From: Virgibacillus_O xinjiangensis
Lineage (GTDB): Bacteria > Bacillota > Bacilli > Bacillales > Amphibacillaceae
NCBI RefSeq assembly: GCF_042643145.1
Contig: NZ_JBHRSA010000034.1
Span: 1-64,000, forward strand
DNA: 64,000 nucleotides
Reading direction: 5' to 3'
The notes under the pieces are model-generated. The model ran no database searches, was not told where the DNA came from, and worked only from the letters and a program-made list of their open reading frames with translations. Numbering within the stretch: position 1 is the stretch's first letter; every line of letters begins with the position of its first letter. Shown here in pieces: positions 16,045 to 26,065 of this stretch. The position numbers and the translations under genes were made by a program.

Positions 16045-17234
16045 AAAAAATAAAAGATTATGACTTTACTCTCATTTTTACACCTATTGTTTTAGCAGCG
16101 TTTGGATTGGTCATGATCTACAGTGCCAGTATGGTGGTGGCTGTGGTCGAAGGTCATGATAGTACACATTACCTAGTCAGACAGTCCATTTGGTTCAGCA
16201 TCGGGCTTGTTGCCTTTGTGCTATGTGCCCTATTTCCGTATAGGTACTATCAAAAATTAATGAAAATAATTATAATTGGTGTTATTGTATTATTAGCAGG
16301 TGTCTTAATATTTGGAACAACCGTCAATAATGCCCGTTCTTGGTTTGTTATCGGTCCACTCAGTCTGCAGCCTGCAGAATTTGCAAAATTGGCATTGATT
16401 ATGTATTTGGCTTCTGTCTATTCCAAAAAACAGAATTATATCAGCCAATTCTCCAAAGGGGTCCTCCCACCGCTGATCATGACAGTAGGAATACTTGGTT
16501 TGATAGTCCTGCAGCCGGATATCGGAACAGCAGCAATTATTTTCCTGATAGCATGCACAGTAATATTCAGCTCGGGCATACGACTGAAGCATCTGATGCT
16601 TCTTATGCTGTTGGGATTGACTATCGTAGCTCTAGCATTGCCAAGCATGATAACAGAAACCCGGATTGATAGATTCACAGGTGCCTATCAGCCGTTTCAG
16701 GCACCGGATTCAGGTGGTTATCAGCTAATTCAGTCGTATCTAGCCATTGGCGTCGGAGGATTGACTGGAGAAGGGCTTGGACAAAGCGTCCAGAAGCTGG
16801 GTTACTTAATGGAAGGGCATACTGATTTCATTATGGCCATCATCGCCGAGGAACTCGGGTTTCTAGGTGTAGTCATTGTCATCAGTCTCCTTGCCTTGAT
16901 CGTTCTCAGAGGGCTATTCATTGCCCGCAAATGCAAGGACAGCTTTGGTTCACTGCTTGCTATAGGAATCTCTTCTATGGTAGGCATTCAGGCATTTATC
17001 AATTTAGGCGCAATTAGCGGAATCCTGCCAATCACCGGTGTACCTCTTCCTTTTGTAAGTTATGGCGGATCTTCATTGCTTGTCTTGATGGCATCGATGG
17101 GGATTTTGAACAATATTGCCATGTCTGTCAATAAGGAAGGTACCAGACATGAGACAGAAAAAAGGAATAACGTAGCGACTACAGAAAGAGAGATTCATAG
17201 AGGAGGAAAAAGATGGGTGAATTACAACAGATAA
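16038..17234 (+). CDS. ftsW: Septal peptidoglycan polymerase FtsW (SEDS family)
   Basis: A ten-helix SEDS glycosyltransferase that polymerises glycan strands at the division septum together with a class B PBP. Seen: AAFGLVMIYSAS in helix 1, LSLQPAEFAKLALIMYLA, VLQPDIGTA, the long extracellular loop ending EGHTDFIMAIIAEELGFLG, and the signature GVPLPFVSYGGSSL. Length about 398 aa is normal. ATG at 16038 with GGGGAGAAGAAAG. Its 3' end overlaps pycA by 22 bases. The basic C-terminal tail (RGGKRWVNYNR) is cytoplasmic. Confidence 0.93.
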   Translation: MLKKIKDYDFTLIFTPIVLAAFGLVMIYSASMVVAVVEGHDSTHYLVRQSIWFSIGLVAFVLCALFPYRYYQKLMKIIIIGVIVLLAGVLIFGTTVNNARSWFVIGPLSLQPAEFAKLALIMYLASVYSKKQNYISQFSKGVLPPLIMTVGILGLIVLQPDIGTAAIIFLIACTVIFSSGIRLKHLMLLMLLGLTIVALALPSMITETRIDRFTGAYQPFQAPDSGGYQLIQSYLAIGVGGLTGEGLGQSVQKLGYLMEGHTDFIMAIIAEELGFLGVVIVISLLALIVLRGLFIARKCKDSFGSLLAIGISSMVGIQAFINLGAISGILPITGVPLPFVSYGGSSLLVLMASMGILNNIAMSVNKEGTRHETEKRNNVATTEREIHRGGKRWVNYNR

Positions 17235-20200
17235 ATAAAGTACTAGTAGCTAACAGAGGTGAGATTGCCATACGTGTATTCAGAGCTTGTACCGAGCTGA
17301 ATATCCGTACAGTCGCAGTCTATTCCAAAGAAGACACAGAAGCATATCACCGTTTTAAAGCGGATGAAGCATACTTGATTGGGGAAGGCAAGAAACCGAT
17401 TGATGCCTATCTCGATATTGAAGGGATCATCAAATTGGCAAAAGAGGTAGGCGTGGATGCCATTCATCCGGGCTACGGATTCCTATCCGAGAACATTGAC
17501 TTTGCACGCAGATGTGAAGAAGAGGGGATCATCTTTATTGGTCCTACAAGCGAGCATCTCAGCATGTTCGGGGATAAAGTGAAAGCAAGGGAGCAGGCAA
17601 TTGATGCAGGTATCCCTGTAATACCAGGAACAGACGGAGCAATCAGCTCATTGGAAGAAGCACAGGCGTTTGGTAGTGAACATGGATATCCGATTATCAT
17701 CAAAGCTTCTCTCGGCGGCGGCGGACGAGGAATGAGAATTGTCCGCAACGAAGAAGAATTGTCCGAATCTTACGACCGGGCGAAGTCTGAAGCTAAAGCT
17801 GCGTTTGGGAACGATGAAGTCTATTTGGAGAAATTCATTGAAAACCCAAAACACATAGAAGTTCAGATCATTGGAGACCAAAGCGGAAATATTGTGCATT
17901 TATATGAAAGGGATTGCTCTGTTCAGCGCCGACATCAAAAACTCGTAGAAGTTGCACCAAGTTTGTCTCTCGCTGATGAACTCCGGGAAGAGATTTGCAA
18001 AGCGGCTGTCGATTTAATGAAAAATGTCGATTATATAAATGCAGGGACGGTCGAGTTCCTTGTGACCGACAAGGAATTTTTCTTCATTGAAGTGAACCCA
18101 AGAGTCCAAGTGGAACACACCATAACTGAAATGATTACGGGTGTCGATATCGTTCAAACCCAAATAAAAGTGGCAACAGGACTTGGTCTGCATACTTCCG
18201 AAATTGGTATACCGGAACAGAAAGATATTAGGACCAGTGGTTATGCCATTCAGTCAAGGGTGACTACAGAGGACCCGCTGAACAATTTCATGCCTGATAC
18301 TGGACGTATAATGGCTTATCGTACAGGCGGCGGCTTTGGTGTTCGTCTGGATGCTGGCAACGGATTTCAGGGCGCAGTGATTTCTCCGCATTACGATTCA
18401 TTGCTAGTGAAAGTTTCAACATGGGCCTTGACGTTCGAACAAGCTGCATTGAAAATGGTGCGTAATCTAAAGGAATTCCGTATCCGCGGAATTAAGACCA
18501 ATATTCCTTTCTTGGAAAATGTCATCCTACATGAGAAATTCCTGAATGCGGAGTATAACACCAATTTTGTAGATGAAACACCGGAATTATTTGTCTTCCC
18601 ACGACGGAAAGACCGTGGTACGAAGATGTTGAATTATATCGGCCATACAACAGTAAATGGGCTCGATGGTATTGGAAAGACAGGAAAGCCGGATTTTCCT
18701 AAGCTGATTGTTCCGAATGTTAATAAGTTGGAAAAAGTTCCAAACGGCACAAAGCAGATTTTGGACGAGCAAGGACCTGAAGGGGTTGCCAAGTGGCTGA
18801 AAGAGCAGAAAGAGGTACTCCTGACAGACACTACTTTCCGAGATGCACACCAATCATTGCTCGCTACACGAATTCGTTCCAAGGATCTTGAGCGGATTGC
18901 TGAGCCGACTGCACGTATGCTGCCAAACCTGTTTTCTGTGGAAATGTGGGGAGGAGCAACCTTCGATGTTGCATACCGTTTCCTGAAAGAAGACCCGTGG
19001 GAGAGACTCCTGAATATGCGACAGAAGATGCCGAATGTTCTTCTTCAAATGTTGCTTCGCGCCAGCAATGCTGTAGGGTATAAAAACTATCCGGATAATT
19101 TGATCAAGGAATTCGTAGATAAGAGTGCGAATGCCGGTATTGATGTATTCCGGATATTCGATAGTCTCAACTGGGTAGAAGGCATGACTCTTGCTATTGA
19201 ATCGGTCAGAGAGAGCAATAAAATTGCGGAGGCTACGATGTGCTATACCGGGGATATCCTGGATACGGGCCGCAAGAAGTATGATTTGAACTACTACAAA
19301 AATCTCGCGAAAGAGCTGGAGCAGTCTGGTGCCCACGTACTTGGCATCAAAGATATGGCTGGACTTTTGAAACCGGAGGCCGCTTATCAGCTGATTTCCA
19401 CTCTTAAAGAAAGCACTGATCTGCCGATCCATCTCCATACTCATGATACAAGTGGAAATGGCACCTTCATGTATGCACGTGCTGTTGAAGCAGGTGTAGA
19501 CGTAGTGGATGTAGCAAATGGTCCAATGGCCGGTTTGACTTCACAGCCAAGTGCCCAAACACTCTATCATGCACTTGAAGGAAATGGACGTCAGCCTAAG
19601 GTGGATATAGGGAAGTATGAACAACTATCCCATTACTGGGAAGGAATCCGTGAATACTATAAGGACTTTGAAAGCGGAATGAAAGCGCCGCATACGGAAA
19701 TATATATGCATGAAATGCCTGGAGGACAGTACAGCAACCTAAAACAGCAGGCTAAAGCAGTAGGGCTGGAAGACAGGTGGAATGAAGTCAAGGTAATGTT
19801 CCGGAGAGTAAATGATATGTTTGGCGATGTAGTCAAAGTAACACCTTCTTCCAAAGTGATCGGTGACATGACCCTATTCATGGTACAGAATGATCTGACG
19901 GAAGAAGACATCTATGAACGCGGGGAATCTCTTGACTTCCCAGAATCGGTCATAGAGTTTGTTCAAGGCTATATTGGTCAGCCATACCAGGGATTCCCAG
20001 AAGAATTGCAGAGAATCATTCTGAAGGGGAGAGAACCAATTACCGTACGGCCGGGTGAACTGCTGGATCCGATTGACTTCGACTCACTCAGGGATGAACT
20101 ATATGAAATGCTGGGCCGTGAAGTCACCAGTTTTGACTTAATTGCATATGCACTTTATCCGAAAGTTTTCAAAGAATATAACGACTTCTATGACACTTAT

Positions 20201-20656
20201 GGGGATATGTCTGTATTAGATACGCCGACATTCTTCTATGGAATGAAATTAGGAGAAAAAATCGAGGTTGAAATAGAGAAGGGTAAAACATTGATCGTAA
20301 AACTTGTTTCGGTTTCAGAAGCAAGGGAAGATGGTACCCGTGTCGTTTACTTTGAACTGAATGGCCAGGGCAGGGAAATAGTGGTCAAGGATGATAGTAT
20401 TAAATCAGCTGTGGCTACTAAACAGAAAGTGGACAAGTCCAATAATAAGCACATTGGGGCCACTATGCCTGGTACAGTGTTGGAAGTGAACTGTTCAAAA
20501 GGGGATCAAGTGAATAAAGGCGATTATTTGCTGATCAACGAAGCAATGAAGATGGAGACCACTGTACAGGCGCCATATTCTGGAGTGATCAAAGAGGTAT
20601 ATGTCAGCAAAGGTGATACCATTGCGGTAGAAGACTTGCTGGTAGAATTTGAATAA
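17213..20656 (+). CDS. pycA: Pyruvate carboxylase
   Basis: Carboxylates pyruvate to oxaloacetate for anaplerosis and gluconeogenesis. The 1147-aa chain has the usual order: biotin carboxylase (KVLVANRGEIAIRVFRA; ATP loop GGGGRGMR at about 165-172; EVNPRVQVEHT), carboxyltransferase (TDTTFRDAHQSLLATR near 543, LHTHDTSGNG), allosteric linker, and biotin carrier domain with Lys1113 in EAMKMET. ATG with AGAGGAGGAAAAAG. The start lies inside the 3' end of ftsW, so it is likely read from the ftsW message unless a promoter hides in ftsW. Confidence 0.97.
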   Translation: MGELQQINKVLVANRGEIAIRVFRACTELNIRTVAVYSKEDTEAYHRFKADEAYLIGEGKKPIDAYLDIEGIIKLAKEVGVDAIHPGYGFLSENIDFARRCEEEGIIFIGPTSEHLSMFGDKVKAREQAIDAGIPVIPGTDGAISSLEEAQAFGSEHGYPIIIKASLGGGGRGMRIVRNEEELSESYDRAKSEAKAAFGNDEVYLEKFIENPKHIEVQIIGDQSGNIVHLYERDCSVQRRHQKLVEVAPSLSLADELREEICKAAVDLMKNVDYINAGTVEFLVTDKEFFFIEVNPRVQVEHTITEMITGVDIVQTQIKVATGLGLHTSEIGIPEQKDIRTSGYAIQSRVTTEDPLNNFMPDTGRIMAYRTGGGFGVRLDAGNGFQGAVISPHYDSLLVKVSTWALTFEQAALKMVRNLKEFRIRGIKTNIPFLENVILHEKFLNAEYNTNFVDETPELFVFPRRKDRGTKMLNYIGHTTVNGLDGIGKTGKPDFPKLIVPNVNKLEKVPNGTKQILDEQGPEGVAKWLKEQKEVLLTDTTFRDAHQSLLATRIRSKDLERIAEPTARMLPNLFSVEMWGGATFDVAYRFLKEDPWERLLNMRQKMPNVLLQMLLRASNAVGYKNYPDNLIKEFVDKSANAGIDVFRIFDSLNWVEGMTLAIESVRESNKIAEATMCYTGDILDTGRKKYDLNYYKNLAKELEQSGAHVLGIKDMAGLLKPEAAYQLISTLKESTDLPIHLHTHDTSGNGTFMYARAVEAGVDVVDVANGPMAGLTSQPSAQTLYHALEGNGRQPKVDIGKYEQLSHYWEGIREYYKDFESGMKAPHTEIYMHEMPGGQYSNLKQQAKAVGLEDRWNEVKVMFRRVNDMFGDVVKVTPSSKVIGDMTLFMVQNDLTEEDIYERGESLDFPESVIEFVQGYIGQPYQGFPEELQRIILKGREPITVRPGELLDPIDFDSLRDELYEMLGREVTSFDLIAYALYPKVFKEYNDFYDTYGDMSVLDTPTFFYGMKLGEKIEVEIEKGKTLIVKLVSVSEAREDGTRVVYFELNGQGREIVVKDDSIKSAVATKQKVDKSNNKHIGATMPGTVLEVNCSKGDQVNKGDYLLINEAMKMETTVQAPYSGVIKEVYVSKGDTIAVEDLLVEFE

Positions 20657-20674
20657 AACAGCATAGTTATTATA

Positions 20675-20712
20675 AAAGGGGAAGTGACCATTATTTGGTC
20701 ACTTCCCCTTTC
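20675..20712. terminator. Bidirectional terminator between pycA and ctaA
   Basis: AAAGGGGAAGTGACCA and TGGTCACTTCCCCTTT form a 16-bp perfect stem with a five-base loop, flanked by A and T runs. It serves both convergent genes. Confidence 0.92.
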
Positions 20713-20730
20713 TTGATACACGGAGCTATT

Positions 20731-21648
20731 TTATGATTCCTTTTCATACTTTGAACTTCTGGACGAGAGGAGGATGAAATAACATAATAAGCCGAAGAAA
20801 CAAGAAATGATCAACGCATGCAATAGAGCGATCCCGAGGTTGAGCATGGTAAAAATGATCAGTGCACCAGATAGCACTTGTAGGCTGATCAACAAAAGAA
20901 TTATTCCCCATCCTCCACGCATAACTCTGGAATGGCTATAACTTTTCATGAGACGGATGCATGCCGTGAGTGTCCAGATGAATAAAACTGCGGCGGCAAG
21001 ACGGTGTCCCATCTGTATCCATTGCTCAGCACTGTAATTTGCAAAGTCCAGGGGAGCGGCATTATTGCAGAATGGCCAGCTTCCACAGACTAAATTTGAT
21101 TCTGTATGCCTGACCAGGGCGCCAGTATATACGACAATAAAAGTATAAAAGCTGACTGCATAAATTTCCAGTCGGTGTTTTTTTCTTATAATAAGAGATT
21201 TGGAGTCAAATTTCTTGTCAACTTCGAATATTAGCAGTGTCAACAGAAGAATGGAGGCAAAGGATATCAAAGAGATGCCAAAATGAATGGCAAGGACGAA
21301 ATCATTTTGCTCCCAAACTACCGCAGCAGCTCCTATGAGTGCTTGGGCAAAAAGGAAGAATACAGAGAGAAAGGCAAGAAACTTCACTTCTCGAACATGA
21401 CCGATCTGCCTCCATGCAAGCACTGCAAGAATGACCACTAATATTCCCATGCCACCAGATACCAGTCTGTGGCTGAGCTCGATTACTAACTCAGGTGTTA
21501 TCTCACTGGGTATAAGCTCGCCATGACACAGAGGCCAGCTGTCGCCACAGCCGTCCGCAGAACCGGTCTTGGTAACAAGCGCTCCCCCGGTAAGAACGAA
21601 AACCATCCCTAATGTTGAAAGGACGGAGAGCCACTTTAATAGTTTCAT
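20731..21648 (-). CDS. ctaA: Heme A synthase CtaA
   Basis: Oxidises the C8 methyl of heme O to make heme A for the aa3/caa3 oxidases. The 305-aa membrane protein has eight predicted helices; the histidine-bearing segments ELSHRLVSGG, LAIHFGISL, QMGHRLAAA and LLHALIIS; and paired cysteine loops GCGDSWPLCHG and VCGSWPFCNN. ATG at 21648 with GTGAGGATGCATACA; upstream ATGs are less well placed. Divergent from ctaB, as in B. subtilis. Confidence 0.94.
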   Translation of the reverse strand: MKLLKWLSVLSTLGMVFVLTGGALVTKTGSADGCGDSWPLCHGELIPSEITPELVIELSHRLVSGGMGILVVILAVLAWRQIGHVREVKFLAFLSVFFLFAQALIGAAAVVWEQNDFVLAIHFGISLISFASILLLTLLIFEVDKKFDSKSLIIRKKHRLEIYAVSFYTFIVVYTGALVRHTESNLVCGSWPFCNNAAPLDFANYSAEQWIQMGHRLAAAVLFIWTLTACIRLMKSYSHSRVMRGGWGIILLLISLQVLSGALIIFTMLNLGIALLHALIISCFFGLLCYFILLSSRSSKYEKES

Positions 21649-22115
21649 TGTATGCATCCTCACTTTGTATGTATTATATATAATAGCTAGGTGGTTTTTA
21701 GGCAATACTATTATAATAATATCATTTCATATAGGAAAGCAACGGAATTTCAAGAAAATATGGTAACTGACACATAATTGTTACAGTTGCACGTAAAATT
21801 TGTCATATCTTTGACAAAAAGAGAATAAACGCTTGCATTATACCCCTTTGTTTGCTAGAAATAGTCTAAAGAGGTATGCTATAATTCATCTATATGTAAA
21901 CGTTATGTACTTGCATTGGTTGCACTCGGTTTATTACTACATAAGCAAGTGCATATCCGTCCAGGAGGGATCACGACACAAAAATTGGTTAGATTGTCTT
22001 CTGGTTCCGTGTTACAATTGATGCGGTTATACGCATACGAGAAAGAATATCGGCTTAGAAGTGTTCCTGATAGATGGAATGCTTAGAAAGCGGGGAGTGA
22101 AGGGGGGAAATATAG
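21649..22115. promoter_or_regulatory. ctaA-ctaB divergent control region
   Basis: No gene in 467 bases. Toward ctaB, an extended -10 box TGCTATAAT (21877-21885) would give a leader of about 225 bases; a TTGACA at 21811-21816 offers a second, weaker start. The leader has an ACTTGC/GCAAGT hairpin (21909-21914 with 21943-21948). TGTAAACGTTATGT at 21895-21908 is partly like a CcpA cre site but has mismatches in its last bases. In B. subtilis this region carries ResD control of ctaA; no site could be assigned here. Confidence 0.5.
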
Positions 22116-23054
22116 ATGGACAATGTGGAGACAACTTCTTCACAGCTCATTAAGAAAGAAGCTGTTATAGAAGAACCGAAAACTTCCATAATAAACGAGT
22201 TCAAGGCCTTGATAAAAGTAGGCATCATCAATTCGAACTTGATTACAGCATTTGCCGGCTTTTGGTTGGCATTATATTTTACTGGTTCTTCCATAACTGC
22301 TATGTGGGATGTGTTTCTCCTAGCCATGGGTGGTACAGCATTTGTAATTGCCGGTGGATGTATCTTGAACAATTGGTATGATGTAGACATAGACCCACAA
22401 ATGACACGTACAAAAGGCCGACCGACAGTAACAGGCAGCTTCTCTCTCCACACTGTATTGTTTATGGGAGTGACAGCTACCATTATAGGCCTGGTCATGT
22501 TGCTTTTCACTACAGTAGAAGCAGCTGCACTTGGGTTGTTCGGTTGGTTTTCTTATGTCGTGCTATATACCATGTGGGCTAAACGCAGATTTACTCTCAA
22601 TACAGTTGTTGGAAGCATTTCTGGAGCCATGCCCCCATTGATCGGGTGGACAGCAGTGGATCCTTCTTTCCATGTCGTGCCGTTAACCTTGTTTCTGATT
22701 ATGTTTATTTGGCAAACTCCACATTTTTTAGCACTTGCTATGAAGAAAGTGGAGGACTATAGAGCCGCAGGGGTACCGATGTTGCCTGTTGTACATGGTT
22801 TTGAATTTACCAAACGGCAGATTGTGGTATATATAGCATGCTTGATACCACTGCCATTCCTGCTGTCATCACTTGGCACCGTTTTTGTAGTCATCGCTAC
22901 ACTGTTGAACCTGGGCTGGTTGTTTATCGGTCTTAGGGGATTTTTTATGAAAGATGCACTGAAATGGGCAAATATCATATTTATTTACTCCTTAAATTAT
23001 TTAACCGTTATGTTTTTGATGATGATTTTGGTAACATTGCCAATTATCAACTGA
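22116..23054 (+). CDS. ctaB: Protoheme IX farnesyltransferase (heme O synthase) CtaB
   Basis: A UbiA-family prenyltransferase that attaches a farnesyl group to heme B, giving heme O for CtaA. The 312-aa protein has about nine helices and the Asp-rich site NNWYDVDIDPQMTRTKGRP, with a second conserved loop YTMWAKRRFTLNT. ATG with GAAGGGGGGAAATATAG. It is first in the ctaBCDEF operon, 58 bases before ctaC. Confidence 0.95.
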   Translation: MDNVETTSSQLIKKEAVIEEPKTSIINEFKALIKVGIINSNLITAFAGFWLALYFTGSSITAMWDVFLLAMGGTAFVIAGGCILNNWYDVDIDPQMTRTKGRPTVTGSFSLHTVLFMGVTATIIGLVMLLFTTVEAAALGLFGWFSYVVLYTMWAKRRFTLNTVVGSISGAMPPLIGWTAVDPSFHVVPLTLFLIMFIWQTPHFLALAMKKVEDYRAAGVPMLPVVHGFEFTKRQIVVYIACLIPLPFLLSSLGTVFVVIATLLNLGWLFIGLRGFFMKDALKWANIIFIYSLNYLTVMFLMMILVTLPIIN

Positions 23055-23112
23055 CGGTCCTTAAATAATTTTTATATAAGGAATTCATAAAGAGAAAGAG
23101 AGGTATGGATAC

Positions 23113-24165
23113 ATGAAAGGTTGGATGGGAAATGTCAAAAAAATCTTTCCTCTGGTGTTTGCAGCCCTATTGTTAGCTGGCTGTGGTAAAGAAAATCTGT
23201 CGGCATTCATTCCAAAAGGGTATGGTGCTGAGTCTTCCATGGACTTAATCATTCTTTCGACTATCGTCATGATCTTTGTATTTTTGATAGTAATGATTGT
23301 CTATGTTCTTGCGCTAGTTCGTTTCCGTAGGAAGAAAGGACAGGATGATTACATACCGAAACAGGTGGAAGGGAATAAAACGCTGGAAACTGTCTGGACA
23401 GTTATTCCCATTATTCTTGTACTTGTCATCGCTGTTCCTACGGTCACTGCCACATATGATCTGGCAGATGAGTCTGCAAAGGAAGACGGGATTACCATTG
23501 AAGTTACTGGTAACCAGTACTGGTGGCATTTTAATTATGAAGGGCAAGAGATACAAACCAGCCAGGATATGTACATTCCGGCAGGTGAGAGGGTCTACCT
23601 TGATATGGTAGCTTCCGATGTTATCCACTCCTTCTGGGTGCCTGCAATTTCAGGGAAGATGGATGTAAACCCTGAAAATGAGAACACCATGTACCTTGAA
23701 GCGAATGACGAGGGTGTTTACTGGGGTAAATGTGCCGAGCTTTGCGGGCCGGGCCACTCCTTGATGGACTTTAAAGTAGTAGTAGTTAGTCCTGAAGAGT
23801 TCGATCAATGGGTGGAAGATATGCAGAATGTAAATACTGATTCTGAACCTCAGGATGCGGTGGCACAGGATGGTAAAGCACTCTTCGAAGAAAACAGTTG
23901 TGTAGCTTGCCATGCGATTGGATCTTCGCCGAACAATGTCGGTCCTAATCTTTCCAATTACGGAAACCGTACAACTGTGGCGGGAGTCCTGGAACCTACC
24001 AAAGAGAACCTGGTGGATTGGTTAATGGACCCAGAGGCAATCAAGCCGGGTAATAAGATGACCGGCAACTACCCACAACTTTCCGAAGAGGAAGCAAGCA
24101 GTATCGCGGAGTATTTGATGCAGCTTGAACACTCTGAAATCACTCCTGAAAGTGCAGGAAATTAA
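23113..24165 (+). CDS. ctaC: Cytochrome caa3 oxidase subunit II with fused cytochrome c
   Basis: The electron-entry subunit. Signal peptide with lipobox LLLAGC (Cys24), two membrane helices, then the cupredoxin domain with the CuA site CAELCGPGHSLM (with an upstream His in HSFWVP). A C-terminal cytochrome c domain has heme motif CVACH starting at Cys263 and a Met ligand in GNKM. The fused cytochrome marks the caa3 type, which takes electrons from cytochrome c. 350 aa, normal length. RBS GAAAGAGAGGTATGGATAC. Confidence 0.95.
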   Translation: MKGWMGNVKKIFPLVFAALLLAGCGKENLSAFIPKGYGAESSMDLIILSTIVMIFVFLIVMIVYVLALVRFRRKKGQDDYIPKQVEGNKTLETVWTVIPIILVLVIAVPTVTATYDLADESAKEDGITIEVTGNQYWWHFNYEGQEIQTSQDMYIPAGERVYLDMVASDVIHSFWVPAISGKMDVNPENENTMYLEANDEGVYWGKCAELCGPGHSLMDFKVVVVSPEEFDQWVEDMQNVNTDSEPQDAVAQDGKALFEENSCVACHAIGSSPNNVGPNLSNYGNRTTVAGVLEPTKENLVDWLMDPEAIKPGNKMTGNYPQLSEEEASSIAEYLMQLEHSEITPESAGN

Positions 24166-24213
24166 TCTAAACGTCATCTAGGGATGGAAGAAGTTAAAAG
24201 GGAGGTTTAAACT

Positions 24214-26064
24214 TTGAGTACAGCTACTCAAAACAGAGGCTTCGGCGCTGTACTGTGGGATTACCTGACCACTGTTGACCACAAGAAAATCGGGATACTC
24301 TACCTGATCGGTGGCGGGTTCTTCTTCATACTCGGCGGTCTCGAAGCAATGATTATACGTATTCAACTTATGGTACCTGAAAATGATTTTATTAGTGCAG
24401 GTCTCTATAATGAGATGATCACGATGCACGGAACTACCATGATATTTTTGGCAGCCATGCCGTTATTAGTCGGTTTAATGAACTATATAATGCCACTCCA
24501 GATCGGCGCCAGGGATGTAGCCTTTCCATTTTTGAATTCACTGGGATTCTGGCTCTTCTTTCTGGGTGGAGTCGTACTTAATTGCAGTTGGTTCCTAGGT
24601 GGAGCACCTGACGCTGGCTGGACGTCCTACGCTCCATTGTCGATTCAGTCACCTGGCCATGGTGTGGACTTTTACGTCATGGGTCTACAGCTATCCGGTG
24701 CCGGTACATTGATCGGGGGTATCAACTTCCTCGTTACTATAGTGACGATGCGTGCACCTGGTATGACCTACATGCGTATGCCATTGTTTACATGGACTAC
24801 ATTCGTTATCAGTGTATTGATTCTATTCGCTTTTCCAGCATTGACAGTCGGCTTATTCTTGCTGATGTTTGACCGTATGTTCGGTTCTGCTTTCTTTGAT
24901 GTAGCCTTGGGTGGAAATGCTGTAATATGGCAGCATTTGTTCTGGATCTTCGGACACCCGGAAGTATACATTTTGATTTTGCCTGCGTTCGGGGTATTCA
25001 GTGAGATATTCCCGACATTCTCAAAGAAAAGGCTGTTCGGTTATACAGCTATGGTGTTCGCTACCATACTGATCGCCTTCCTTGGCTTCATGGTTTGGGC
25101 ACACCACATGTTTACCGTAGGTTTAGGGCCTACTGCTAACGCGATTTTTGCCATAGCCACCATGGCGATTGCGGTACCGACAGGGATTAAAATTTTCAAC
25201 TGGCTAGCCACCATGTGGGGTGGTACCATCACGATAAATTCGGCAATGTTGTGGACATTAGCCTTCATTCCTTCCTTTACAATCGGTGGAATGACTGGTG
25301 TTATGCTTGCTTCGGCAGTTGCTGATTATCAGTACCATGACACATATTTTGTTGTAGCTCACTTCCACTACGTAATTGTCGGTGGTGTAGTATTTGGAAT
25401 TCTGGCTGCACTGCATTACTGGTGGCCTAAGATGTTCGGAAGAATGTTGAATGAAGCAATGGGCAAGATTTCTTTCTGGCTGTTCTTCATTGGTTTCCAT
25501 CTTACTTTCTTTATCCAGCACTTCCTTGGGTTGATGGGGATGCCACGTCGTTATTGGGTCTTTCTTGAGAACCAGGGACTGGATACTGGAAACTTGATCA
25601 GTACAGTTGGTGCTCTATTGATGGGGCTTGGCGGTCTGCTCTTTGTTATCAATATCATTTACACTTCTGTAAAAGGAGAGAAGGCGCCTGCTGATCCTTG
25701 GGATGGCCGTACATTGGAGTGGGCAACATCTTCTCCGCCAAAACATTACAACTTTACACAAATGCCATTGGTTCGTGGACTCGATCCACTATGGATTGAA
25801 AAGATGGATGGCAACACGAAGATGACCCCGGCGGAACCTATAAGTGAAATCCATATGCCTAATGGTTCTATTTTGCCATTAATCATGACGATAGGGTTCA
25901 CGATTGCAAGTTTCGGGTTCATCTACCAGACAGACAACAGTGCATGGCTGATTGCAGTTTACGTCGGGATGGCTATTGCTTTGGGATCTATGTTGATCCG
26001 CTCCCTGAAAGACGACCATGGTTATCATATTTCCAAAGAAGAACTTGAAAGGGAGGCTGAATGA
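24214..26064 (+). CDS. ctaD: Cytochrome c oxidase subunit I
   Basis: The catalytic subunit, binding heme a and the heme a3-CuB centre that reduces O2 and pumps protons. Seen: MHGTTMIF (heme a ligand), WIFGHPEVYILILPAFG (CuB His and cross-linked Tyr), WAHHMFTVG (CuB HisHis) and VVAHFHYVIVGG (heme a3 and heme a ligands). The 616-aa length includes the extra C-terminal helices usual in Bacillus. TTG start with AAAGGGAGGTTTAAAC. Confidence 0.96.
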   Translation: MSTATQNRGFGAVLWDYLTTVDHKKIGILYLIGGGFFFILGGLEAMIIRIQLMVPENDFISAGLYNEMITMHGTTMIFLAAMPLLVGLMNYIMPLQIGARDVAFPFLNSLGFWLFFLGGVVLNCSWFLGGAPDAGWTSYAPLSIQSPGHGVDFYVMGLQLSGAGTLIGGINFLVTIVTMRAPGMTYMRMPLFTWTTFVISVLILFAFPALTVGLFLLMFDRMFGSAFFDVALGGNAVIWQHLFWIFGHPEVYILILPAFGVFSEIFPTFSKKRLFGYTAMVFATILIAFLGFMVWAHHMFTVGLGPTANAIFAIATMAIAVPTGIKIFNWLATMWGGTITINSAMLWTLAFIPSFTIGGMTGVMLASAVADYQYHDTYFVVAHFHYVIVGGVVFGILAALHYWWPKMFGRMLNEAMGKISFWLFFIGFHLTFFIQHFLGLMGMPRRYWVFLENQGLDTGNLISTVGALLMGLGGLLFVINIIYTSVKGEKAPADPWDGRTLEWATSSPPKHYNFTQMPLVRGLDPLWIEKMDGNTKMTPAEPISEIHMPNGSILPLIMTIGFTIASFGFIYQTDNSAWLIAVYVGMAIALGSMLIRSLKDDHGYHISKEELEREAE

Positions 26065-26065
26065 G

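Noticed and set aside
21895..21908. CcpA cre site before ctaB
   Set aside because: TGTAAACGTTATGT has the centre of a cre but fails at the last conserved positions; kept only as a note in the control region.
23041..23112. Terminator between ctaB and ctaC as described for B. subtilis
   Set aside because: TCCTTA and TAAGGA can pair, but the stem is short and has no T run after it.
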